The translations under genes were made by a program, and so were the position numbers. A stretch of DNA of 64,000 nucleotides from Peribolospora baueri. Its lineage: Eukaryota > Basidiomycota > Peribolosporomycetes > Peribolosporales > Peribolosporaceae. The stretch covers positions 62,001 to 126,000 of the forward strand of contig JAMDHS010000018.1 of NCBI GenBank assembly GCA_029717555.1, given 5' to 3'. The notes under the pieces are model-generated. The model saw only the letters and a program-made list of their open reading frames with translations. It had not been told where the DNA came from and searched no databases. This document shows, in pieces, positions 1-9,483 of this stretch (the stretch's first letter is position 1; every line of letters starts with the position of its first letter).

Positions 1-1125
1 CAGTTCAATTGAGCGTTTGTATCTATCCGATTTTCCGGTCGGTCACACAGTTGATGATGGGAAGCTCCATGATGCTGGCGTCAAGTCGGCAGATCTTCGC
101 CTTCAGCCGAGACGGGGCTTTGCCGTTCTCTAAAGTGAGCGGGAAGAGGTCATTGCATCACAGCATGGCCTTCGCTCATCCGTCCATTGGCGCGCTTCAA
201 TCATGAATTGCTGCGTTCTTCTGTTTGTCAGTGGCTCTATCGAATCCACCCCAGGACGCTCACGCCCATCAACACGGCCTGGTTCACGGCCATTATCGCC
301 GGCCTGCTTTGTCTGCTTGGATTGGCCGGCACCGCGGCCATCTCCGCCGTCTTTTCTCTCTCTGGTGAGGCGCCCGGCATGGATAGATGACGCGCATACG
401 TTCAAAGAATCCTTGTCTCTGACTCCATTCGTGCCATCTCATACGAACAAAACGTTCCTCGACAACAAGTCGTTGGCTCCTACATTGCCTACGCGATCCC
501 CATCGGTGTCCGTCTGCTCAACCCGGCCAAGCTCCGGCCGGGGCCGTGGTACCTCGGCGACAGGTGGTCAATGGTGGTCGCTGTCGTCGCCGTCACTTTC
601 ATGGCTTTCATGAGCGTCGTTGTCCTGTTCCCCAGTTCGCCTGATCCCGGGGCTGGTGATATGAGTGAGTGACGACGCTTTTCTGACGCAGTTAATGGTG
701 AAGGGGTCCGCTCGTGGAGATAAAATATCAATAGCGTCGTTTCCTTCCGTCTCGTTCCCGCTTTCATCTTTTGCAGACTACGCCGTCGTTGTCACTGCCG
801 GAGTCATGGGCTTTTCCCTTCTGGCGTTCTACTTCCCCAAGTGGGGAGGAAAGTACTGGTTCTCGTGAGTATTGCCCCGAGGTGTCCCGCTCCACCTAAA
901 GTGTTTGTCTCCGGCTCCTTCGGCCACTCTGTGTGCTATCAGGGCTAATTTTACCGCTTTCCTTTCCTCCGAACCTCTTTCAGTGGACCTCTCATGACCG
1001 TGCACGACCCTCAGACACGCTCTCATCCCAACCTGGCGGAAGATGCAGGCAGCAGAGAGTTGGAAAAGGAAGTCCCTCAGCAGAATCTCAAGTCCGATCA
1101 CGACAAGTCTGGTGAAACCTCGTGA
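1..1125 (+). CDS. Amino-acid/GABA/choline-type permease (APC family), 3' part
   Basis: C-terminal half of a plasma- or vacuolar-membrane transporter of the Uga4/Hnm1 type; the 5' end lies outside the window. Exons read: 1-134, 232-364, 470-664, 777-864, 984-1125, all with GTNNGT donors and AG acceptors in consistent phase. Supporting motifs: a SSRQIFAFSRDGALPFS segment, then LYRIHPRTLTPINTAW, several hydrophobic membrane segments, GDMNYAVVV formed across the 665-776 intron, and a PKWGGKYWFSGP block just before the hydrophilic tail. These are the usual order and spacing of the last membrane helices of fungal GABA/choline permeases. The tail is charged and ends DKSGETS. The substrate cannot be told from this half. 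Sure of family, not of substrate. Confidence 0.9.
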
Positions 1126-1997
1126 ACGTTCCCCCCGCCCGGAAGTGGCTCTTTCGGACCCCAAGGGCTGTGCTGCCCCTTTCTGCATCTTTCCTTTCTT
1201 TCGGAGTGCCGTCCTCCTCTCCTTTCGACTTTACGATACCTTATTTGGCTCATTGTGAATTGACAATCATGAGGGGCACAACCCCCCATTGAGCGAGCGC
1301 TTTTCGGAGGCCACTGTGATAATCTTCTTTGAATTGCTCTTGCTCGCTGTTGATTTGGAGGCTCGTCTTGATGTTGCCTACTCTCTGTTTGGATTATGCA
1401 CAAAGGGGTCGTAGCTCTGTTTTCGTCCCTCACAGTTATCGTCTGGGTGTGTGGTTACCCTTTCACTCCTCAACGACAGCTCTACGTGGTTACCTCACGG
1501 TTCTGCTTGTTTCGCGTACCTTTTGTAGTGTGCGCTGTGCTTCGACGACAGGAGGAGAGCGGGACATCGTTGGCAGATCTGTCAGTTGACCTTTTCAGAT
1601 TCTGCTTTCTTTCTCGGTACGCGTCTTAACAGACCGCCTTTTCTTCGAACCGCCCTCTGTTCTCGCTTCTCCAGTTATTTCGAGGCGTCCATGGTGTCTG
1701 TGCTCGAGGACTTGCATCCCGCAGCGCTCGCTTGCCCACAATGACTATGCCAGCTACCGAGATGCGAATATATCATTCGTGATCTCGTAGTCTATTCTTG
1801 TCCCCTTGTAGCTCCCACTTCTGGTTCAGCCCGGTATCTCGCAGCTTCCTTTATCTACTCCACACCTTCAACGTATAAAAATCGATTTTGTGTCGCGTCT
1901 GGTCGTTTCTCTTGTTGTCAACCTTCTTCCCTTCTTTCAAACTCTTTTTTCCTTCACTAGGCGCATTCGGTCTCCAACCCGCACGCATCAACCCTCA
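1126..1997. other. Intergenic, 3' of permease to orphan gene promoter
   Basis: No coding exon recognised. The stretch is pyrimidine-rich on the + strand and probably holds the permease 3' UTR followed by the promoter of the next small gene. Confidence 0.5.
1874..1881 (+). promoter_or_regulatory. TATA box of small orphan gene
   Basis: TATAAAAA lies 117 nt upstream of the ATG at 1998, a normal distance for a fungal TATA promoter, followed by a CT-rich tract. It is the main support that the following short ORF is transcribed. Confidence 0.5.
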
Positions 1998-2369
1998 ATG
2001 TGGTGGTACGACTTCGAGACGGTTGACGACAGGCTCTGCCTATTCCTGAGGGTAAATGGTGGCGAAAGTCGCTCATTGAAGGCGTTTTGGGAGCCCGAAT
2101 GGTCGGACGTGATGAATGTGACAAGCAGGGACGAATTTCCTTTTATTATTCGAAGCCGCTCCGTGGTGGACGTGAGCCGCGAGAGAATTGGCGAGATCGC
2201 TATCTTCTGGAACCCTTCGCTCCCAGGAGCGATCCCCGACATCACCGATCCCGAAGGTTGCCTACCGCTCCTAGAGACTACAGTATTCTGTGATGCAGAA
2301 TCGACCGACATCATCGCTGCTCTACGCCGCGAATTCGTCGCCGTTCGGGGAACGCCTCGTTCGCTTTGA
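1998..2369 (+). CDS. Hypothetical small protein, orphan (123 aa)
   Basis: I do not recognise this protein. It starts MWWYDFETVDD and has no intron, signal peptide or membrane segment; it looks like a small soluble protein rich in acidic and aromatic residues. The ATG at 1998 is chosen because it sits downstream of a TATA box; an in-frame extension to 1890 exists but would start only 8 nt after the TATA box. The middle (FPFIIRSRSV ... GEIAIF) and end (DIIAALRREF) weakly resemble the neighbouring small gene at 3386-3808 (YPYRLKVRSV ... GEMSVW; RIYAELQRWF), suggesting an old tandem duplicate. Existence moderately supported; function unknown. Confidence 0.45.
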   Translation: MWWYDFETVDDRLCLFLRVNGGESRSLKAFWEPEWSDVMNVTSRDEFPFIIRSRSVVDVSRERIGEIAIFWNPSLPGAIPDITDPEGCLPLLETTVFCDAESTDIIAALRREFVAVRGTPRSL

Positions 2370-3385
2370 CTGTCGACCAGTTCTTTCATTGCCTTTCCAC
2401 CCGGCGCTTCAAACCCTTTCCCGCCTTATCAAGTCGAACCCTTCCACCACACGCCAGGAGGGGGAAGCATCAGAGAGGGAAAGGGGCAGAAACTGCAGCA
2501 AGAAGATGAAGCAGAAGGGAAGTAGGGAGCAGAGCTGACGCCCGCGCAGACCCGAACGTGCCTGTCATGATCTCACTCGGAGATGGGAAGCAAGTGAGCA
2601 CCGCAACACTTCCGCTCGACGCGCTCTTTCTCTGTTTGTCGCCCTCGTGCGACCCTTTGTCCTCTCCGTGGCCGCGGTCGTGCCGGTGCTGATGCCTAAG
2701 AATATGTAGCCGCGTAGCTTTGATACATTTTGCGAATTCGAAGAATGCCTGACGACGGTCAACGCGGCATATCCGATAGGTGCTTTCATAGCTTGGATAT
2801 GAACATCCTCGCAGAAGGGGACGCCATCCCTTGTGAGCACGGAAGGAGACATCTGTCGCCGGGGCCACGGACAGCCAAAGTTTAGAGATCTCATCCCAAA
2901 AACCCTATTCCGTGCCCTTCCCCGCGGGAGACGACAAACAAAGGTGGAACATGTCGAGAAAAGGTCTATAAAAATCTCGCCCACGCGCTCGCAAACGATG
3001 GCCGAAACAAAAGGCCGCTGTGCCCTCCTTCTCCATTGTCACGTACTGGCTCGCTCATGATATATTCCGGCACCACGTTCACGCTTTCACCCGTATAACC
3101 TTCGCCGTCATCTGTATTCTAGTTCAGTCCAGTCCAGCCCAATCTGCCGTCGCGAGTTGTGCGAACATCAACCCGCAAATCCCAGACCAGGTCAAGTTGC
3201 AGAGCGAGAGAACGCTATTTTTGGTTGTGTCTCGAAAGGACGTGCATCAAGCGATTGAAGGGCTCAGCATACTTTTTATATCTCGGCGAGTAGCTTCCTC
3301 GCCTCTGGCGTTCGTCGGGAAAGGTGGGACTCAAGCTGCATTTGCCGTGAAACTTGTCCAGCCGACTTGCCTTCTTCCTGCAACG
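2370..3385. other. Intergenic region between the two small orphan genes
   Basis: No recognisable exon on either strand. A TATAAAAA at 2966-2973 could be the promoter of the following small gene with a long leader, or of an unrecognised transcript. The next ORF can be extended upstream to 3020, but that extension has no family support. Confidence 0.4.
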
Positions 3386-3808
3386 ATGAGCCGGCGCCAG
3401 CAAGTCGCCGCCTTCCTCGACAACAACCATCCTGGCAATTTCAATACTGGGTGGCAACTGAACAACAAGAATTGGAAAACCCTGCCCAACGTAAGGTCAG
3501 ATGACTTGAGCTACCCTTACCGCCTCAAGGTCCGCTCGGTCAACGACGGCGAAATGAGCGTGTGGGAATACGACGGCAACGGAAGCGAGACTTGTCTTTG
3601 CGTGCGCAGTGTCCCCGAAGGGTGCAGTGGGAAGCGGATCTATGCCGAGCTGCAACGCTGGTTCAACGGCGGGTTTGAGGTGAGTTGAGGTCGTCATTCC
3701 TTCGTCCCTGGCTTCGTTCCGTCGTCCTACGCTTGCACCGACCTCTCTTTGTCCATGTGTTGATCGGCTATCTTCGAGACGCAGCGCAAGCCATGTAAAG
3801 CCGCTTAG
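3386..3808 (+). CDS. Hypothetical small protein, orphan (107 aa)
   Basis: Two-exon model: 3386-3679 and 3779-3808. The first exon begins MSRRQQVAAFLDNN and ends at a GTGAGT donor; the second supplies a short basic tail TQRKPCKAA. Without the splice the frame stops within three codons. No known domain, no signal peptide. Trp-rich (GWQLNNKNW, SVWEYD, RWF). The core resembles the protein encoded at 1998-2369 in order of short motifs, so the two may be diverged paralogues. Function unknown; an upstream in-frame start at 3020 is possible but not supported by any family signal. Confidence 0.4.
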
Positions 3809-4001
3809 GTAGTTCCACCATTTCGCCCTTGACAATCACACGACTGTACATGCCTTGCAAGTCCCGAGCGCTGGACGCTAGCTTGAATAGAACTGTTTCT
3901 TCTCGCAAGATAGCAAACTTGCCCGGGCGGTCGGTGCTCAAGTTTGGCTCTGCTACTTGAAGCGCTCAGCAGTAAGCAGCCCGCAAGCGGATGAGAATAC
4001 A

Positions 4002-4043
4002 TCACGTGATATAAACATATAGTCGTGCGAACATGTCACGTGA
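4002..4043 (+). promoter_or_regulatory. TATA box flanked by two TCACGTGA octamers
   Basis: TCACGTGA at 4002-4009 and again at 4036-4043, with TATAAA at 4010-4015 between them. CACGTG is the recognition core of bHLH factors such as Cbf1 or Pho4 (family knowledge). The pair lies 125-166 nt upstream of the ATG at 4168, so it is the probable core promoter of the RNA-binding protein gene. Confidence 0.55.
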
Positions 4044-4167
4044 AGTCTTTATGTCCCGACCTGGCCCCTTCCTGCCTACCCTCTCTCCTCTCCACACGCC
4101 TGCAAGAGCAATTCACGGCCGGCTTCACCTTCCCCTGTCTGGACGCTCTCATAAATCGACGGTCGTG

Positions 4168-7100
4168 ATGGCCATCGACGTCCAGCCGCTTCGGTGCGCC
4201 CCGCCGCCGGATGCACCGCCCCGGCCACCGACCGATCCCCGCGCCTTCGTCTTTCCCGTCATACCCAACCTGGTCACGTTCACCTCACCGCCGTCCGGCG
4301 TGGTTTTGGAGGAGGACCCGTTGGTGGAACTGGATGCGTATTGGAGGCGCGTGCGACACACCTGTTCCGTCGACCCTGGCCCCCTCGTCGAACGTTACGG
4401 AACGCAAGAGGGCTACTGCGAGGGCGTGCGCGTCTGGAGGTCCGTCGTGTTCGTCACCCCTCAGGCCATGGGCAGAGGTCAGAGCTCATCGAGCCCGAGA
4501 GACTCAGAGAGGGCTGCGGCGACAGACCTTCTCGAAAGACTGCAAAACATGGGAGAATGGAAACGAAACGCAGCGAGGATCGACGCCTTTGCGACGAGGT
4601 GAGTTGCCTCTCAGAGGTGCACGCATGTCATACGTAGAGCTAGAGAGTGAAGGTGCAGAGAGGAAAGCGGACAGGCCGCATAAAAGAGACGGTGCTTAAA
4701 GTGGACAGGTGGATGTGGAAAGGAAATGCTTTCAAAGATTGTACAGCAGACGACGTTGACGCACAAACCAAACTTGGATGCCTCATTCGAATCACCGTCC
4801 TTTTTTTTCTTCCCCCCTCCCCTCTTCCCCTTCGTCCCTCGGAAAAGTTACGACCCTTACTCTCCCCACTCGATCACCTCGTATGATCCCACGCCTCAGC
4901 CCGTTCCCTACCTCTTCCTGGCCGGCCTGCCGCCCGGATACCCGCCCGACTACCTCACGCGTCTCCTCTCGCCGGCCGGCCGCGTCATCTCCAGCGAGGT
5001 CTTCGGCTCTAAGCAGGGTGGGACCGGTCCGAGCTCATCTTACGGCCGAGTGCTGATGGAGGATCGACAGGCGAGCGTCGGCGCACTCTTGCTCATGCAC
5101 GGCCGTAATCTTAATGCCGTCACTGCGGTGAAGAAGGACTCCGTCCTGGCCAGGTGGGAGGTCCAAAGGGGGGCGCCCAAAGGCTCGTATGCAGTCCCTG
5201 CCAATGTTGGGGCCGCTTCGAGACCGAGAGGTCCTGATCTGATGAGAGATGGCAGAGACGGAAGAGACTACGGAGGCTACCCAGGCGCGCAACGATGGCA
5301 AGAACGAGAAAGAGTGCCTTACTACCCCGGAGAGGATCGACCTCGTTATCCCGGAGAGGACCGACCTTCCTGGCTGCCCTCGCAGCGAGCACCTGACTAC
5401 GGCCCAGGTCCAGTCGAACAAGGGGCGCCACAGGCGTCGCCACCGCCTCTGCAGAATGAAACCAAACCGGCGGCCATGAGCGCGTTTGACGCGGCAGCTC
5501 TACTCAAGCGCATCATGGAAGGCGACACAGCACCGGCGCCAAAGGCAACTCCAGGGCCGGCTCCAGCGACCATTGCCATACCTCCTCCTCCACCGGTAGA
5601 GAGAAGGCCGGACTACGGTCCTCGTTACGACGCTTACGGCCCTCCAGAGACATATCCGCCTTATGATCTCCCGCCGCCACCGCCACCACCGCATGTTGGA
5701 TACCGTGGTGGACCAGCTCCTCTACCGGCCTTCCCGCCGGCCGCCCCTCCGTCCCGATACGATGATTATTATCGCTCATCGTCGTCTTCTTACGACCCTT
5801 ATCCTGACCCTGGAGCAGACCCTCGCGGGTACGCTTATGGGGATCCGCGTGGACCTGAGCGGGGTCCCTATGAGCGGGATAGAGGCGACCCCCGCGGTCC
5901 TCCTCATCTCGACAGAGCCCCCCCCGGCGGCCCTCCCCCACTAGACAGGAGAGGCCCGCCAAGCGAAAGGCTTTTGGCGCACGCCTCGAGGACGCGATGC
6001 AAGTGGGATATGAAGGGTGCGTGCGTCGTCTAGTGCAATAGTTGTGAAAGCTCGACGCGAATCGCACGCTCACATTCCCATGTGTCTGTTTTTCCCCTTG
6101 TTCCCCTGTTCGCTCATGCGTGCAGGTTATTGTCGCAACGGCAGCAGCTGCTGGTTCATTCATGGAGAGCCGCCTTCAGATCGAGCAGGCGGGCCTTACA
6201 GAGACCGTGCCCCCTCGGACGATAGGCGGCCCCCTTATCCCTCGGCCTCTCGTTACGACGACGACCGGCGCCGAGGATATGGCGACCAGCGCCCGTACGG
6301 CGATTCTGATCACGCTTACGACCGCCCGCCGCCGGCATCGTCCGACTATGCTCCGGCGTGGGGAAGGGAACGAGATGGGGACGGCGGAGGGGGCGGTTCA
6401 CCACCCAAAGGCAGAGGGTCAAAGCCGCCGAGTCGAGAACAGCAGGACAAGGACAGGCTGCTACGCGAAAAGCTCGACCATGAGCGTCGTGAGGAGATGA
6501 AGAAGTCGGAAAACGAGGGGGAACGGAGCGGTGATGGGGGCGATCATCATGTCCCGGCCGACGCTTCTACAGCTTTGCCGCGTGACACCCCCGATCAGTA
6601 TGCCGCGGCCACCGTCACCATCGGGGACGGAGCCGGAGCCGGAGCCGGTCCGCTACAATTGCAGGACGAAGGCACAACGATGGAGCCAGTACAGCAGCCA
6701 ATGATGACGACGAGGAAGAGACCGCTGGAGAAGGACGGGGACGAGGCTGAGATGGAAGAGAGCGACAAGAAGGCGCGCATGGAAGGCGGCTTCATCCACA
6801 ACGGCGGCGGCGGTGGTGGCGACGAGACAGGCGAGGGCCACGGCACGGAAGGCGCGGGAGCGGTGGATATCTTGAAGCACCTCAAGGCTCAGGCTGATGA
6901 GGCCATCGCCGCTGAGGCGGCGGAAGCGACCGAGGAGACGAAGGCGGAAGGGAGGGCAGATGACGTGCCGACGAAGGCAGGCGATGATGCGTTTGGAGTG
7001 GCTGTTGAAGGGATGGGCGAAGGGATGGGCGAGTGGACGGCGAAGCAGTCAAGCGGGCCGACGGGTGAGCACAGCGAGCCCACCGCTGAGCACAGCGAGC

Positions 7101-7261
7101 CCACCGCTGAGCACAGCGAGCCCACCGCTGAGCACAGCGAGCCCACCGCTGAGCACAGCGAGCCCACCGCTGAGCACAGCGAGCCCACCGCTGAGCACAG
7201 CGAGCCGATGCCTGCGCAGAGCGGGCCATCGCCTGAGCAGAGCGGTCCTGCACCAGTATAA
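4168..7261 (+). CDS. RNA-binding protein: dsRBD-like region, RRM and CCCH zinc finger (911 aa)
   Basis: Exons 4168-4598, 4848-6016, 6126-7261. The N-terminus (about residues 55-140) ends GRGQSSSSPRDSERAAATDLLERL, which has the GxGxS ... AA ... L spacing of a double-stranded RNA-binding domain. Next comes an RRM-like fold (PYLFLAGLPPGYPPDYLTRLL ... YGRVLM, about 160-235), a long Pro/Tyr/Arg-rich linker, and one C-x7-C-x5-C-x3-H finger (CKWDMKGYCRNGSSCWFIH) assembled across the 6017-6125 intron. The C-terminal part is acidic, Lys/Glu-rich and carries six identical seven-residue repeats (PTAEHSE) at 7079-7204. The start at 4168 is preferred over 4033, which would fall within the core promoter. 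Probably a nuclear mRNA-processing factor (inference); no specific orthologue recognised. Confidence 0.85.
7079..7204 (+). repeat. Six perfect 21-bp tandem repeats inside the RNA-binding protein gene
   Basis: Units begin at 7079, 7100, 7121, 7142, 7163 and 7184, each encoding PTAEHSE, identical at nucleotide level; a degenerate unit (PTGEHSE) precedes them and looser PxxxQSG units follow. Perfect identity implies recent slippage or homogenisation. Confidence 0.95.
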
Positions 7262-7520
7262 AGGAATGAAATGCAATGCGAGTCTTGTTATGATATCTAT
7301 CATGAAGCGCTCCGGCTCCAACAGCTAGCTATCCGCACTTGGCTTTGGCCGCAAGTATAGTACACACATACAATACAGTGTTGTACTGGAATATAAGTAC
7401 TTGATAATGACAGCGATCGGCGAGGATTCGATTCCCAGCGGCTTCCGTCTTCCTCCCGTCGTCCATCTCCACCTTCACTCCATCTCCTCAGCGCCGCATC
7501 TCGTCTGCACCTCATTCAAT

Positions 7521-9072
7521 ATGGCGGTAAGCAATTTCGATTGATGACGAGTGTGGTCGATGGCCTCAGTCCGGATCCACGCACTTCCCTCCGCTTCAGT
7601 CCCAGCAGCCGCTGACCTTTCACATTGCGTCTGGCACATCTCTCGCAACCGTCAGATCAACTGGATCCTCCTAATTTCTCGCCAGGGCAAGATGCGCCTC
7701 GCGAAATGGTTCACTACTATGAACCCCAAGGTATGATGGAGCTCTTTCAACTCTTAAACTGGATGAAGAGGGATAATGTTGTATATAGATCGTTGCACTA
7801 ACGGATATACCGGGCGGGGATTCCGTCGGCAGGCCAAGTCAAAGATCATCAAGGATATCACCCAGCTGGTGCTGGCTCGGCGAGTGAGCCTGCGTTCTCC
7901 TTGTTTCCATCTAAGTTGCATCTGAAGTTGAGCCGGTGGCAGTGATCTCTGACGACGGTTACGACTCGGTTCGTTGCATCACGACGTCGTCTGAAGACAC
8001 GGATGTGTAACTTCCTTGAGTACAAAGGTGCGTACTCTCACCTTCCACTGCATATCTTCTCCCTTGCGAGGAAGAGATTACCTGTGCTCCAAATCGCTCT
8101 TCTTTTGTCCCTTCATCTCACCCCACCACGTTACGACCCTCATCCGCTCGCCTCACAGACTCTAAAGTCGTCTACCGACGCTACGCCTCGCTTTTCTTCG
8201 TTTGCGGTATCAATCAAGGCGACAACGAACTGGTAACTCTCGAGATCATTCATCGATACGTCGAGATCCTTGATCGGTATTTTGGCAACGTGAGTGGGGA
8301 GCGGATGGATTCGTCATGCGGAGCGGGATTACCACCTATGGAGGATCAGCAGTCCCTTTCCCGACACCGTTGGTTGTGTCAATCATCTGCTCGGTTGGTG
8401 CTGATACGTTCCCTATACGTCGTCTTCTTCTGTGCCTCTCTTCTGCACAGGTCTGCGAGCTGGATCTGTGAGCGTCTGCTTCTTCCCATCTTTCAATATG
8501 AGTGATTAATTTCAAACGTGTTTTTCGCCACTCGCTGACGGCCTCCCACATTCGCCTCCTCGTTCCCCCACCTCATCTGTTTTCAGCATTTTCAACTTTC
8601 AAAAAGCCTACTCTGTGAGCCTCCCGCCTGCTTCGATTCAGTTTGCTGAGTCTCATGTCCCCCACACGCACCGCGAAGTAACCGAGCGCGCATGTGTCAC
8701 CTCGCCGCTGCCGGTCTCCCACTAACGCCCCCTCCCAAAAACCTCTTCCCTTCCCTCTTCCCGAATCTTTCCACCGCACATTGTACAGATCCTCGACGAA
8801 CTGATCATGGCAGGCGAGATGCAAGAGTCATCCAAAAAGTCCGTCTTGCGCGTCATCGGCCAGAGCGACGCGATTGAAGACGCCGAGAACAGCGAGGATG
8901 TGCGTTCTCTTCCGTTTCCATATCTGCCTCGTGGACTCTTCCGAGCGAAGAGGACATCAACTATGAGCGCTTTTTTTTTTGGTGCTGACCTGTTGTCACC
9001 CTCCCTTCCACGCCTCTCCGTCATCGTCCACCCCCCCAGAGTTTGGCTCGAATCGGATCTCGCAGTGGATAG
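7521..9072 (+). CDS. APS1: AP-1 clathrin adaptor complex sigma subunit (160 aa)
   Basis: Nine exons: 7521-7526, 7656-7730, 7833-7883, 7997-8027, 8159-8289, 8451-8467, 8587-8614, 8789-8899, 9040-9072. The spliced protein reads [14 protein letters not shown], then [54 protein letters not shown]-type helix (here [18 protein letters not shown]), [16 protein letters not shown] and [15 protein letters not shown], which is the sigma-1 sequence almost throughout. Length is normal for the family. It acts at the trans-Golgi/endosome in clathrin-coated vesicle formation. The start codon and one further codon sit alone in a 6-nt first exon, and exon 6 is 17 nt. Confidence 0.95.
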
Positions 9073-9483
9073 GCGAGCGGACGGGGCTACCACTGTACGA
9101 GTATGCGCACGGGCTCTTCGTCTATGATAAATATACCTGGGACACCTGTTCCTCTCTTCTTCTTGGGCCTCGTTAGTCAGACGCGGCGACCACGTCGAAT
9201 CTGCTCGGACGAATCTGCAAATACTTGTGCATTCTATTGCACAAGTTCAACACCGAATCATCTATATCGGAAACGTGAATCCGAGACGGTCTGAGAGTAA
9301 GATGGAAATCGATTTAGGTGGTTGCATGACGACTCTGAAGCGAGTCGACATGAAGTATGGACGGACGAAGACTGTTCTGCGACGACGACACCCGGCCCCG
9401 GGCTCGTTTCGGTCTCTCCTGGTCTCCTCTCGTCTTCGACCCCGCCCCTCCCCCTAAATTCCTAAATATTCCTAATTCTTCGT
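9073..9483. other. Convergent 3' intergenic region (APS1 / LAG1)
   Basis: Lies between two gene ends facing each other; no exon or RNA gene recognised. Ends in C-rich and short TCCTAAATA-like direct repeats near 9455-9475 that may be processing signals. Confidence 0.4.

Noticed and set aside
4033-4167. Upstream in-frame ATG at 4033 for the RNA-binding protein
   Set aside because: It lies about 20 nt after the TATA box and overlaps a TCACGTGA element; the added residues are low-complexity.
7425-7445. GGATTCGATTCCCAGCGG resembling a tRNA T-arm
   Set aside because: No matching acceptor stem, D-arm or A box at the right distance on either strand.
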